DNA from: Candidatus Aphodocola excrementigallinarum
Lineage (GTDB): Bacteria > Bacillota_I > Bacilli_A > RF39 > UBA660
Length of the DNA: 47,347 nt
Direction: 5' to 3'
Assembly (NCBI GenBank): GCA_018714855.1
Contig: DVMT01000053.1
Span: 1-47,347 of the forward strand
Shown one piece after another: positions 7,708-16,440 of this stretch; the stretch's first letter is position 1, and every line of letters begins with the position of its first letter. Under the pieces are notes generated by a model. The model saw nothing but the letters and a program-made list of their open reading frames with translations. It did not search any database and had not been told where the DNA came from. A program made the position numbers and the translations under genes.

Positions 7708-8355
7708 ATGGAAAAACAAAGAAAAATAAAAAGTATTGCCGTTGTAGCTTTAGTAGTTGCAGTGCTTGGTCTTACGGTTGCCTTTGCAGCACTTTCACAG
7801 ACTTTAACAATAAATGGAACAGCAAACGTTAATACGGCAACATGGGACGTTCATTTTGCAAATTTAACAGGGCCAGACATAACGGGTACAGGAAAATCTA
7901 ACTCAGAACCAACACTAGATGCAACAACTATAGATAACGTAAACATGTCAGTTACAAAACCAGGAGATTCGGTAACGTATTATTTTGATATAGTAAATGC
8001 AGGCACAATAGATGCTATTTTAGACACTGATTTAAAGAATTCATTATTTTATGAAGGATATTCTAAATGTAATGGTGTGACATCAGGTAATGATTCAAAT
8101 GGATGCTTAGATAAATATGATTTTGATAATTCAGGAGATATAAGCTCTGGTGATCTTGTTATATTTACTAGTGATTTAGATTATGCAATTTATGATGTTG
8201 ATACAGAAGATATGTTATCTAAAGGAGACGTAATAGAAAAAGGAACAACAAAGCATTGTAAATTAGTGCTTGCAATAAAACCAGAATCAAGTTACATATC
8301 AAGTAAGACACTAACTACTACAGATAGATTTGATTTAGTATTTGTTCAAAAGTAA
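7708..8355 (+). CDS. TasA/pilin-like secreted protein with EF-hand-type loop
   Basis: 215 residues. A basic N-terminus (MEKQRKIK) and hydrophobic core lead to AFAALSQTLTINGTA, a signal type typical of TasA/CalY-like and pilin-like Firmicute proteins. The body is beta-rich (WDVHFANL; VTYYFDIVNAGT). Residues 138-149 form a perfect DxDxSGDIxxxD calcium-loop pattern, as in dockerins and EF-hands, close to C121 and C133. The gap to the preceding gene is 18 bp and a terminator follows. It is a candidate fibre subunit or secreted substrate for the nearby apparatus. No SipW-type peptidase gene is visible. Confidence 0.6.
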   Translation: MEKQRKIKSIAVVALVVAVLGLTVAFAALSQTLTINGTANVNTATWDVHFANLTGPDITGTGKSNSEPTLDATTIDNVNMSVTKPGDSVTYYFDIVNAGTIDAILDTDLKNSLFYEGYSKCNGVTSGNDSNGCLDKYDFDNSGDISSGDLVIFTSDLDYAIYDVDTEDMLSKGDVIEKGTTKHCKLVLAIKPESSYISSKTLTTTDRFDLVFVQK

Positions 8356-8367
8356 CTATAAAAAATT

Positions 8368-8394
8368 AAAGAACCTAATAAAAGGTTCTTTTTT
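8368..8394 (+). terminator. Intrinsic terminator after the TasA/pilin-like gene
   Basis: AAAGAACCT (8368-8376) pairs with AGGTTCTTT, followed by a T-run. Confidence 0.8.
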
Positions 8395-8439
8395 GTATAT
8401 TAATTTTATTTTTGTGAAAAATTATAAATGGTGAATAAT

Positions 8440-9180
8440 ATGATTAACGAAATACTAAATACTAATTTTAATGAGGTTTTAGATGTTTCTATAAGAGCGA
8501 TTACATCTCTTATTCTTTTATTTTTTATAACTAAGTTAATAGGTAAAAAACAAGTGTCAGAACTTAGTTTATTTGATTATGTAATAAGTATTTCAATTGG
8601 TAATTTTGCGGCTGAAATATCAATGAATTTAGATTATCAAATTGCAAATGGCTTGGTTGCGGTTTTAATATTTGGACTAGTAGCTGCTATTGTTGCATAC
8701 CTTACTATGAAAAGTATTTTTTTAAGACGTTTTTTCTTAGGTAGTCCAACCATTATAATCGAGAACGGTAAATTTGTTTACAAAAACTTAAAAAGGCTTA
8801 AAATGGACATTAATGATTTTTTAGAAACGGCAAGGATTGCAGGATACTTTGACATTGGAAAAATAAAGTATGCGATAATGGAAGCTAACGGAAAGGTAAG
8901 TTTTCTTTTAAATGAAGAGGAAAACCCGGTAACTATAAAAGATGCTAAATTAACATATAAAAAAGAAGGTTTACAAGCTAACGTTATAATAGATGGTAAA
9001 ATAATGCATAAGAATTTAGAAGTTATTAAAAAAGATGAAAACTGGCTTTTAAAGCAGTTAAAAGTAATTGGAAAAGAACGCTTAGATGATATATTACTAG
9101 CAACGGTAGATAACGTAACTGGCAAATTATCAATTTATGAAAAAAATAAACAAATAGATATAAAAAACTCACTAGAGTAA
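8440..9180 (+). CDS. DUF421 / YetF-YcaP-like membrane protein
   Basis: 246 residues. About three N-terminal transmembrane helices include the family motif KLIGKKQVSELSLFDYVISISIG. Two cytoplasmic beta-rich domains follow (VIIDGKIMHKNLEVI; DILLATVDNVTGKLSIY). YetF-type proteins are common in spore-formers and other Firmicutes, and their molecular role is not settled. I chose ATG 8440 because GGTGA lies 5 nt before it; an in-frame ATG at 8428 has no SD. It stands between two terminated units and may have its own promoter. Confidence 0.8.
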   Translation: MINEILNTNFNEVLDVSIRAITSLILLFFITKLIGKKQVSELSLFDYVISISIGNFAAEISMNLDYQIANGLVAVLIFGLVAAIVAYLTMKSIFLRRFFLGSPTIIIENGKFVYKNLKRLKMDINDFLETARIAGYFDIGKIKYAIMEANGKVSFLLNEEENPVTIKDAKLTYKKEGLQANVIIDGKIMHKNLEVIKKDENWLLKQLKVIGKERLDDILLATVDNVTGKLSIYEKNKQIDIKNSLE

Positions 9181-9190
9181 AATTTTTTAG

Positions 9191-9220
9191 TTGATTATAA
9201 ATTCATATTTATGTTATCAT
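9191..9220 (+). promoter_or_regulatory. Likely SigA promoter for the YfhO-like gene
   Basis: TTGATT (9191-9196), 18 bp, TATCAT (9215-9220) with an extended TG at 9212-9213, shortly before the start codon. Confidence 0.55.
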
Positions 9221-9236
9221 TTACATGGTGATAACA

Positions 9237-11804
9237 TTGAAAGATAAAATTATGCGTTTTATAAAAAATAACAAATGGCTTTTACTTACTTTTTTATTAT
9301 CAAGCGTTGTTGTAAGTATAATATACACTCTTCAAAAAATCGCACCATTTGGAAACAACTCAATGCTAGACGTTGATTTTTACCATCAATATGGACCTTT
9401 GCTTAATGAGTTATATGATAGGATAAAATCTGGTGAATCACTTTTATATTCATTTAATACGGCAGGAGGTATGCCTTTTTATAAAAATTTTGCAAATTAT
9501 TTATCTAGTCCTTTTAACATTATTTTGTTTTTGTTTAAAAAAGAAAACATCGTAATGGCTTTTTCTATAATAATTGGTTTAAAAGTTATTTTTGCATCAA
9601 TTACCATGCAGCATTACTTAAATAAAACTTTTAAGAAAAATAACTTTATTACCATGATATTTGGCTTGTTATACGCTTTATCGGGCTATTTCTGTGCTTA
9701 TTACTGGAACATAATGTGGCTTGATGGAATGGTGTTCTTACCAATTATAATGCTTGGTATAAATAAAATAATTGAAGAAGAAAAACCAAATACTTATATT
9801 ATTAGTCTTGCTGTTATGCTTTTTGCAAACTATTTTATTGGTTATATGATATGCATCTTTAGTGTTATATACTTCCTTGGATTATTCTGGTATAAAAACA
9901 ACTTTAAATTAAAAAACGTAGTAAAAAAGTTCTTAATGTTTTTTATATCTTCGCTTGCAGCAGGAGCATTGGTAGCGTTTATCCTTCTTCCACTTTTTTA
10001 CTCGATGTCATCAATTAGTGCAACGGGGGATTTGTTTCCTTTGGCATCATCATCGTTTTCCATTACGGACTTTATATTTAATCATATAACAGGCGTTTCA
10101 AGAACGGTTTTTGCAAGTGATATATTACCGCTTCCAAACGTATATCCTGGATTAATATCGCTTGTTTTAATAGTTTTATTGTTCTTAAATAAAAACGTTA
10201 ATATAAGATTTAAAATATTATCAGTTATCGCTATTTTATTTTTCTTCTTTTCATTTAACATAACAACCTTTGATTTTATTTGGCATGCATTTCACGTTCC
10301 AAATGATTTGCCATGGCGATATTCTTTTATATATACTTTTGTGTTAATAGTTATTGCGTATTATTCTTTTATCAAATTAAAGGAAGTATCGTTATTTAAA
10401 ATATGTATATCATTTGGTATAATCGCGCTAATCATTTTATTAGCATCTAAATTGAATTTTGAAAATTTAAATGATGCTAAAATAATTACTTGTATAGTTC
10501 TTTTAGCTTTATATTTTATAATATTTGTTTTATTAAAGAATAGGTCTAATAAAATTGTTTTATGCGTTATTTTAACGCTTGCCGTTTCATTTGAAGTGAT
10601 TTTTGGTATTAATTCAAACTGGAGTATTGATCATGATATAAAAACGTTTATGCAAGATAAAAAACCTTACATAGATTTGATCAAAGAAATAAAAAAAGAC
10701 GATAATGGTTTATACAGAATTGAAAAAACAGATTATTTAACCTTAAATGACGGAGCTTGGTATGATTATCATGGTATTTCTGTGTTTTCTTCAATGGCGT
10801 ATGAAGATACTGCTAAAGCACAAAGAAATCTTGGATTAGCAGGTAATAACATAAATAGTTATTATTATAAGTATTATCAGACACCAGTTTATAACACGAT
10901 GTTTAACGTAAAATACTTATTAGGAAATTACATTGAAAATGATTATTACGTTCCAATAGATGTAAAAGATAATCATGCTTTAGTAGGTTATAACTATTCA
11001 TCATCAATTATGTATGCAGTAAATAATAAATTAGAAGATTTATCTTTAGTCAGTTATAATCCGTTTTTAAATCAAAGCAATTTTGTAACCTTATCAACAA
11101 ACGTAAAAGACATATTTAATAAGGCCCAAGTTACAAGTGTTACTGGTGCAAAAATAACAGAAGATGATTTTTATAATAATTCAAATGGTACTTTTAATTA
11201 CGAGTTAACAGGAAAAACAAATGAATTTACCTTTAACATAGATAATGTATATCAAAAGAATTTATATTTATACATCGGCGGTGAAAACGTTAGCAGTTTT
11301 ACCGTAAATGGTTCTTATTATTCTTTAACTTCTGATGAGTACTTCGTATTTGATACTGGTAGGATATACGATGATAATTTATCTATTACGATTTCTTTGC
11401 AAAGTTCTGATAATGGTAACGTTATATTTTACGCGTATTATTTAGATGATTCTAAGTTTAAAGAATTTTATGATGAAATAAAAGATGAAGCGTTAAACGT
11501 TAAAAGATATAGCGATACTTTAATAGAAGGAGATGTAAATGTTAATGATGATAAATTAATGTTTACCACGATTTCTTATGATGATGGATGGACGGTATAC
11601 GTAGATGATAAAAAGGTAAAAACAAAAAAAGTTATGGATGCATATTTAGCATTTGACATAGATGAAGGAAAGCATAACATAAAATTAGTATATTATCCAA
11701 AAGGGATGACATTAGGAGTAATAATAACGGGTATTTCTCTAGGATTGTTTCTTATTTACAACTTTAAATTTAAAAAAACAAGCCAAAAATCTAATAAAAG
11801 ATAA
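9237..11804 (+). CDS. YfhO-family multispanning membrane protein
   Basis: About 855 residues, within the YfhO family range. Roughly a dozen transmembrane helices fill the N-terminal 460 residues. The first outer loop DVDFYHQYGPLLNELYDRIKSG and YALSGYFCAYYWNIMWLDGM are characteristic. A large beta-rich extracytoplasmic region and a last helix near the C-terminus follow. B. subtilis YfhO is required for glycosylation of lipoteichoic acid, so a role in decorating envelope polymers is inferred. The start is probably TTG 9237: GGTGAT ends 4 nt before it, whereas ATG 9225 lies in front of that SD. Confidence 0.82.
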   Translation: MKDKIMRFIKNNKWLLLTFLLSSVVVSIIYTLQKIAPFGNNSMLDVDFYHQYGPLLNELYDRIKSGESLLYSFNTAGGMPFYKNFANYLSSPFNIILFLFKKENIVMAFSIIIGLKVIFASITMQHYLNKTFKKNNFITMIFGLLYALSGYFCAYYWNIMWLDGMVFLPIIMLGINKIIEEEKPNTYIISLAVMLFANYFIGYMICIFSVIYFLGLFWYKNNFKLKNVVKKFLMFFISSLAAGALVAFILLPLFYSMSSISATGDLFPLASSSFSITDFIFNHITGVSRTVFASDILPLPNVYPGLISLVLIVLLFLNKNVNIRFKILSVIAILFFFFSFNITTFDFIWHAFHVPNDLPWRYSFIYTFVLIVIAYYSFIKLKEVSLFKICISFGIIALIILLASKLNFENLNDAKIITCIVLLALYFIIFVLLKNRSNKIVLCVILTLAVSFEVIFGINSNWSIDHDIKTFMQDKKPYIDLIKEIKKDDNGLYRIEKTDYLTLNDGAWYDYHGISVFSSMAYEDTAKAQRNLGLAGNNINSYYYKYYQTPVYNTMFNVKYLLGNYIENDYYVPIDVKDNHALVGYNYSSSIMYAVNNKLEDLSLVSYNPFLNQSNFVTLSTNVKDIFNKAQVTSVTGAKITEDDFYNNSNGTFNYELTGKTNEFTFNIDNVYQKNLYLYIGGENVSSFTVNGSYYSLTSDEYFVFDTGRIYDDNLSITISLQSSDNGNVIFYAYYLDDSKFKEFYDEIKDEALNVKRYSDTLIEGDVNVNDDKLMFTTISYDDGWTVYVDDKKVKTKKVMDAYLAFDIDEGKHNIKLVYYPKGMTLGVIITGISLGLFLIYNFKFKKTSQKSNKR

Positions 11805-11830
11805 ATTTATTGTTTAAATTTATCTTTTTT
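11797..11830 (+). terminator. Intrinsic terminator after the YfhO-like gene
   Basis: AAAGATAAATTT (11797-11808) pairs with AAATTTATCTTT (11816-11827), then a T-run. It overlaps the stop codon. Confidence 0.8.
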
Positions 11831-11856
11831 TGTGTTAGAATGTTTATAGTTATAAT
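11829..11856 (+). promoter_or_regulatory. Probable promoter of the coiled-coil gene pair
   Basis: A good TATAAT at 11851-11856 with a weak TTTGTG at 11829-11834 (16-bp spacer). It lies about 55 bp before the GTG start at 11912. Confidence 0.45.
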
Positions 11857-11911
11857 ATGAGGGTAATGTTTATCTTCATGTTATTAAGGGGTTAGAAAAA
11901 GGAGGTTAGTT

Positions 11912-12934
11912 GTGATAGGAACGATTGAAAGAATTAAAAATAGCGTTTTATTAAAATGTAGTACCTTAAATGACGAAATCATATCTAAAACCTTAAATGA
12001 GATAATTGATACTAGAATATATCGTTTTTGTGAAGAAATGATTAGTATGATAGGAAACGTAGGTGATTTTACTGAGGAAAAGTTAAGAGAATCAGTTAAA
12101 AATGAAATAAAAACACCAATTATAAAGAAAATCAAAAGAAAGTTATTTATAGATTCTTTAGCACTTCAAATTACCAATGATACTTTTATAGAAGATAACA
12201 TAAATGGTAAGATAACACTTGATAAAATTAAAAACACTTACATAAAAGAGTTAGAAAACAACAAAAGTTCTAATCAGTTAAACATGACTGAGGACTTAAA
12301 TTTAGACGAAATTATAAATAATTTAAGATTATACGTAGATCGTAACATTGTTAGTTTAATAAGTGAAAATAAGTTTTTATCAGGCTCTGTTGTTAGTTTG
12401 GTAGATAATTTAAAAAAGAATCTAGAAGATGATTTAAAGAAAATGATAGATGATGCTGATTTAAAATATGAAAATATTTTAATAAGTGAATTAAATGAAG
12501 AAAGTAAAGAAGAAAAAGGGGATGATGTTATGCTTGAGAGCCTAGCTTTAGAAAATGATGCACTTAATAATATAAGTGAGGAAAATGAAGCAAAAGAAGT
12601 AAATAAATTTGAAAAATATGATGATATGACTTTATTTAATAAGATGATATTAAGCCTTAATACCGAGGAAGAAAAATTATCTAGGTTAGAAAGTAAGTTA
12701 GAACAAAATAAAAAAGAAGTTGATGAAAAACTTGCTGCAACTAATAAAAACATTGAGGCTAATATAGAAAGAGAAAATACCTTATCTCAAAGAAAAGTCC
12801 AATTAGAAAATAAAGAATTAGAACTTAATTCTAAATTATCAGAGACGGAAGTTATCTTCCTTAACATGAAACCTCTTATAAAAGGTTTAAATAAAATTAA
12901 GGATTCTAACGAGGGAGGTAATACTAATGAGTAA
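11912..12934 (+). CDS. Coiled-coil protein of unknown function (first of a pair)
   Basis: 340 residues with no signal peptide or transmembrane segment. The N-terminal half is all-helical. From about 230 to 330 there is a long coiled coil (EEEKLSRLESKLEQNKKEVDE...). The GTG start follows a full AAAGGAGG SD. It overlaps the next gene by 8 bp. Both proteins have a helical N-terminal part, a linker, a C-terminal coiled coil and a short hydrophobic end (FLNMKPLIKGL here, MPFANAVLK there), so they may be distant paralogues that form a heteromeric rod. I do not recognise the family. Confidence 0.6.
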   Translation: MIGTIERIKNSVLLKCSTLNDEIISKTLNEIIDTRIYRFCEEMISMIGNVGDFTEEKLRESVKNEIKTPIIKKIKRKLFIDSLALQITNDTFIEDNINGKITLDKIKNTYIKELENNKSSNQLNMTEDLNLDEIINNLRLYVDRNIVSLISENKFLSGSVVSLVDNLKKNLEDDLKKMIDDADLKYENILISELNEESKEEKGDDVMLESLALENDALNNISEENEAKEVNKFEKYDDMTLFNKMILSLNTEEEKLSRLESKLEQNKKEVDEKLAATNKNIEANIERENTLSQRKVQLENKELELNSKLSETEVIFLNMKPLIKGLNKIKDSNEGGNTNE

Positions 12935-14282
12935 ATTATTAAGTAGTGTATTAGATAAAATAAGTGAAAACAATAACGAATACAGAACGGAACTTCGTTC
13001 GCTAAATAATAAGATTGATGAAAAAACTACTACTTTAATAGGTGATGTTGTAACGCTTTCTGGTTACATGGTAGATTTTTCTAATGCGATTAATTTAGCT
13101 AAAGACTCTTTAGTTAATCCTATCGCAAGAATAGTAGAACAATACGTAATAAAAGATTTAAGAAGTGTAGAGACCGTAAATGAACAATTTATAGAAAAAA
13201 TAAATGATAAATTAGAAAACGAAAACGTAAATACTAAAGAAGAAAAAGAAAAGTTTAATAAAAACTTGAGTTCTTTATTAAATGATAAGTATTTAGAAAT
13301 AGTTAAAATAAAAAGGGTTCCTTTTACCGATGAATCCGGATCTAACGAAGAAATAGAAAACACGGTTAATGGTTTTATTTCAAACTTAGTTTCAAACGTA
13401 AACGTAGATAATGATCGATTAAATAACATAGTAAATGGCTATAAGGCTGAAATATACGCTTTAATTAGTAGTTTATTAACTAAGATTAGTACTTTGTATT
13501 TAAATAACTTTGTAAATGAAGTATCTAGTGCATTAGAAGTTACCGATGGTATAGATGATGAAGTTAATGAAAATTTAAATCAGGATACAAATGATTTTAA
13601 ACCATTTATTCCTGAAATAAATCCGGTTCCACAAAATGATATTCCTTTTGCTAATACTGAAGATCTTGATTCTAAACAAGAGGAAAATAAAGGCATTGAC
13701 ATACCGGTAATTCCTGATATACCACCGATTCCATCTATTCCAGAAATAGAACCTGAATTTAATAAAGAAGAAATAAAACCAATGGATGTTAATTTGCCAA
13801 CCTTAGAAGAAGTAAAAGAACCTCAAACCGAAGAAAAACCTAAAAAAACTTATGATGTTGAGGAAATACTTAAAATAGCTAAATCACCGATTGTAGCTAC
13901 TCCAGAAGAAACACCAAAAAAAGATGATTCATACGTTAGTGTTGAACCAATTGAAGTAAAAGATGAAAAAAATAACTTAGATGCTGAATTTGATGCAAGA
14001 GAAATAGTTGAAGAAATGATAAATAGATTTACTAAAAGATTAGATCAAATAGATCAAAGAAAAGCTAAATACGAAGAAGAAACAAACAAATTAAAAGAAG
14101 ATGAGGCCTTTGTTAATGATCTAATTAAAAGCTCTAAGCAAAAGAAAGAAGAATTGGATGCTTTTGAAAAAGAATTAGATGAAAAAGAAAAGGAATTAGA
14201 TGAAAAACAAAAAGAACTAGATAAAAAGATAAATGACATAATGCCATTTGCAAATGCTGTTTTAAAAAGTGAAGAATCTTAA
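12927..14282 (+). CDS. Coiled-coil protein with Pro-rich linker, unknown function (second of a pair)
   Basis: 451 residues, cytoplasmic. A helical N-terminal region (1-215) is followed by an acidic, proline-rich linker (about 225-345, with repeating I-P-x-I-P units). A charged C-terminal coiled coil (about 365-440) has repeated KELDEKEKELDEKQ-type heptads. The N-terminal part (ITSLI/LIGDVVTLSGYMVDF-type helices) might bind a partner. It shares its operon with the preceding coiled-coil gene. The overall plan resembles scaffold or cytoskeletal adaptors; no specific function can be assigned. Confidence 0.6.
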   Translation: MSKLLSSVLDKISENNNEYRTELRSLNNKIDEKTTTLIGDVVTLSGYMVDFSNAINLAKDSLVNPIARIVEQYVIKDLRSVETVNEQFIEKINDKLENENVNTKEEKEKFNKNLSSLLNDKYLEIVKIKRVPFTDESGSNEEIENTVNGFISNLVSNVNVDNDRLNNIVNGYKAEIYALISSLLTKISTLYLNNFVNEVSSALEVTDGIDDEVNENLNQDTNDFKPFIPEINPVPQNDIPFANTEDLDSKQEENKGIDIPVIPDIPPIPSIPEIEPEFNKEEIKPMDVNLPTLEEVKEPQTEEKPKKTYDVEEILKIAKSPIVATPEETPKKDDSYVSVEPIEVKDEKNNLDAEFDAREIVEEMINRFTKRLDQIDQRKAKYEEETNKLKEDEAFVNDLIKSSKQKKEELDAFEKELDEKEKELDEKQKELDKKINDIMPFANAVLKSEES

Positions 14283-14299
14283 AAAAAGATTCTTTTTTT
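14272..14299 (+). terminator. Intrinsic terminator after the coiled-coil pair
   Basis: AAGAATCTT (14272-14280) pairs with AAGATTCTT (14286-14294), then a T-run. Confidence 0.8.
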
Positions 14300-14353
14300 G
14301 TAATTAAATTAACATATTATCATATAGTTAAGTAGAAAGATTTGGAGGATAAT

Positions 14354-14866
14354 ATGATTAATAAACAAAAAATATGGTTTTTAACATTATTTAGTTTGAT
14401 ATTAGTATTAAGCGTGTATTACATTACCATGCCAAGTGATCTTCTTTCTGTTACGGCATCAAAAACAACAGATACTACCACAACTACCAAAGCAAGTAAA
14501 ACAACTGAAACGGTTAGTGAAACGGACGTATTAACGGCACTTCAAGTTGAACTAGATGAAGAAAGGCAAGCGTTAGCTGCAGAATATAATGAAATATTAA
14601 CAAATAAAGATACTTCAACCGAAGAGAAAAATAATGCTTATGACGGATTAAAGCAAATTGACGAAATAAAAGCACAAGAAGAAAAGTTAGAAAAAATATT
14701 AAAAGATAATTTAAAACTCGATAGTTTTATAAAAATTGATGGAACAAACATAAACGTTACGGTAAAAAAGAAAGATCATGATTATTCTCTAGCGAACAGC
14801 ATAATGAGATTAATAAATGAAGAGTATGATACTAAAATGTATGTTTCGGTAAAGTTCCAAAATTAA
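14354..14866 (+). CDS. spoIIIAH: SpoIIIAH-like stage III sporulation protein
   Basis: About 170 residues. MINKQKIWFLTLFSLILVLSVYYIT matches the start and single N-terminal transmembrane helix of SpoIIIAH. A Thr-rich linker (about 35-55) and a helical region (about 60-110) precede a small ring-building (YscJ/FliF-like) fold ending in VTVKKKD...MYVSVKF. In B. subtilis SpoIIIAH in the mother-cell membrane pairs with forespore SpoIIQ to form a feeding-tube channel. I chose ATG 14354 because GGAGG precedes it closely. The rest of the spoIIIA operon is not adjacent here. Two further sporulation-type genes follow. Confidence 0.8.
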   Translation: MINKQKIWFLTLFSLILVLSVYYITMPSDLLSVTASKTTDTTTTTKASKTTETVSETDVLTALQVELDEERQALAAEYNEILTNKDTSTEEKNNAYDGLKQIDEIKAQEEKLEKILKDNLKLDSFIKIDGTNINVTVKKKDHDYSLANSIMRLINEEYDTKMYVSVKFQN

Positions 14867-14946
14867 GTACCTTTTTAATGTTTTCTCATAAAATAATATA
14901 GAAAAAATATTAAAAGACCTCTTATTTATAAGAAAGTGGGGAAATC

Positions 14947-15153
14947 ATGGGAAAACGGGTACTAACTAAAAGAGAAAAAGAAATTTTTGATTTATTAATA
15001 ACTAATAAAACCACAAAAGAAATAGCAGATCAATTAGGAATAAGTGAAAAAACGGTTAGAAATCACATATCTAATGTTATGCAAAAACTTGGAGTAAAAG
15101 GAAGAGCATGCGCTGTAATTGAACTTATAAAATTAAATGAGATTAAATTATAA
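14947..15153 (+). CDS. gerE: GerE-like LuxR-type HTH regulator
   Basis: 68 residues, essentially only a LuxR/GerE helix-turn-helix: LTKREKEIFDLLITNKTTKEIA followed by the recognition helix ISEKTVRNHISNVMQKLGV. B. subtilis GerE is a similarly small stand-alone HTH that regulates late mother-cell (spore coat) genes. The location between spoIIIAH-like and gerM-like genes supports the GerE reading; B. subtilis also has gerE and gerM close together. SD AAGTGGGG. A terminator follows. Confidence 0.78.
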   Translation: MGKRVLTKREKEIFDLLITNKTTKEIADQLGISEKTVRNHISNVMQKLGVKGRACAVIELIKLNEIKL

Positions 15154-15178
15154 AATCGCATATTTAATGCGATTTTTT
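15153..15178 (+). terminator. Intrinsic terminator after gerE
   Basis: AAATCGCAT (15153-15161) pairs with ATGCGATTT (15167-15175), then a T-run. Confidence 0.85.
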
Positions 15179-15203
15179 CATATCATTAAATGGAGGATTT
15201 ATT

Positions 15204-16160
15204 ATGCTAAGAAAATTTGCTTATAACAGAATTTTCAGAACTACAGGAATGCTTTTACTTTTTTTACTATTACTATTATTTCCAGCATCTAAAGAGTATT
15301 CTTTAGAAGATGAAAATACCTATACCGTTAGTAATACGGTGTCTTTAAACGAAGTTTATTTAATTGATAAAGATGGATACGTTGCAAGAACTAAGGCAGC
15401 AATTTTTGGCAATGATGATGAAGATTATGCTAGAAATCTAATGGAATTATTAATTATTGATGGCAAATACGAAAGTAAAATACCTAATGGTTTTAGAACG
15501 GTTATACCCTCTGATACTAAAATAAATGAAGTTAAATTGGATAATGATAGCATAACGGTAGATTTATCAAATGATTTATTAGAGTTAAAAAACGATACTT
15601 TAAAAAAAGCTATAAGTTTAATTACTTATAATTTAACTACGATTGATAACGTAAAGTATGTTTATTTAAAAATAGATGGTGATTTACTAAGTACCTACCC
15701 AAATAGTAATATGATGATATCTCAGCCTTTAACAAAGGAAGATGGAGTAAATACTTATTATGATGCATTTAACTATAAAAACGTTAGTAAAACAACGATT
15801 TACTACGTTAATAAAAATAATAATGACTATTATTATGTACCAGTAACTAAAATAAGTAATGATAATCGTGATAAAATAAAAATAATAATTGATGAACTAA
15901 CGTCGTCTCATATATATGAAACAAATTTAATGAGCTTTTTAAACTATAATACAAAATTAATTAGTTATGATTTAAAAGATGATGTATTAACACTTAATTT
16001 TAATGAATATTTATTTGATGATACAAATGATAAAAGTATATTAGAAGAAGTAATATACTCAATTTCATTATCAGTTAGGGATAATTATGATGTTAAAGAA
16101 GTCGTTTTTAACGTTGATGGTAACGAAATTACAAAAAGTGTGTTAAAAAATATTGAATAA
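15204..16160 (+). CDS. gerM: GerM-like sporulation/germination protein
   Basis: 318 residues. The N-terminus is a hydrophobic signal or anchor (about 12-30). Two tandem GerMN-type domains follow: about 45-170 (VSLNEVYLIDKDGYVARTKA...VTVDLSNDLLELKN-like) and about 195-315 (TIYYVNKNNNDYYYVPVTK...LTLNFNEYLFDD). In B. subtilis GerM helps assemble the SpoIIIA-SpoIIQ complex, which fits the spoIIIAH-like gene two genes upstream. SD TGGAGG. It is preceded by the gerE terminator, so it may have its own promoter or receive read-through. Confidence 0.8.
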   Translation: MLRKFAYNRIFRTTGMLLLFLLLLLFPASKEYSLEDENTYTVSNTVSLNEVYLIDKDGYVARTKAAIFGNDDEDYARNLMELLIIDGKYESKIPNGFRTVIPSDTKINEVKLDNDSITVDLSNDLLELKNDTLKKAISLITYNLTTIDNVKYVYLKIDGDLLSTYPNSNMMISQPLTKEDGVNTYYDAFNYKNVSKTTIYYVNKNNNDYYYVPVTKISNDNRDKIKIIIDELTSSHIYETNLMSFLNYNTKLISYDLKDDVLTLNFNEYLFDDTNDKSILEEVIYSISLSVRDNYDVKEVVFNVDGNEITKSVLKNIE

Positions 16161-16181
16161 TTATAAATTTTGAGTTATAAT
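16153..16181 (+). promoter_or_regulatory. SigA promoter of tRNA-Arg
   Basis: TTGAAT (16153-16158), 17 bp, TATAAT (16176-16181). It overlaps the end of gerM and lies about 30 bp before the tRNA. An inverted repeat TTTGTTC-ATTTAA-GAACAAA (16185-16204) lies between promoter and tRNA. Confidence 0.65.
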
Positions 16182-16210
16182 TGATTTGTTCATTTAAGAA
16201 CAAACAGGTT

Positions 16211-16287
<77 letters not shown>

Positions 16288-16298
16288 TTATTGATATT

Positions 16299-16326
16299 AA
16301 AACCTAGCGATAGCTAGGTTTTTTAT
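16299..16326 (+). terminator. Intrinsic terminator of tRNA-Arg
   Basis: AAAACCTAGC (16299-16308) pairs with GCTAGGTTTT (16313-16322) around GATA, followed by T's. Confidence 0.88.
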
Positions 16327-16409
16327 ATACTAGAGAAATGGTATATATTGAAAAAATTTAATGTATGTAATCGAACGCATATGTGTTAATATAATAAATA
16401 TTAATCAAA

Positions 16410-16440
16410 AAGATCGGCTTTTATCCGATCTTATTTTTTT
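16410..16440. terminator. Terminator between the tRNA region and the lipid kinase gene
   Basis: AAGATCGG (16410-16417) pairs with CCGATCTT (16425-16432). A T-run follows on the plus strand and an A-run precedes it, so it can also terminate the leftward kinase gene whose stop lies at 16439. The stretch 16327-16409 holds no gene that I can see. Confidence 0.7.

Noticed and set aside
16374-16387. Near-palindrome AACGCATATGTGTT, preceded by CG, as a LexA/DinR-like operator
   Set aside because: It does not fit CGAAC-N4-GTTCG, and neither neighbour (tRNA-Arg terminator region, lipid kinase end) is an SOS gene.
16327-16409. Small gene or RNA between tRNA-Arg and the lipid kinase
   Set aside because: No frame with SD, no stable hairpin except the terminators on each side.
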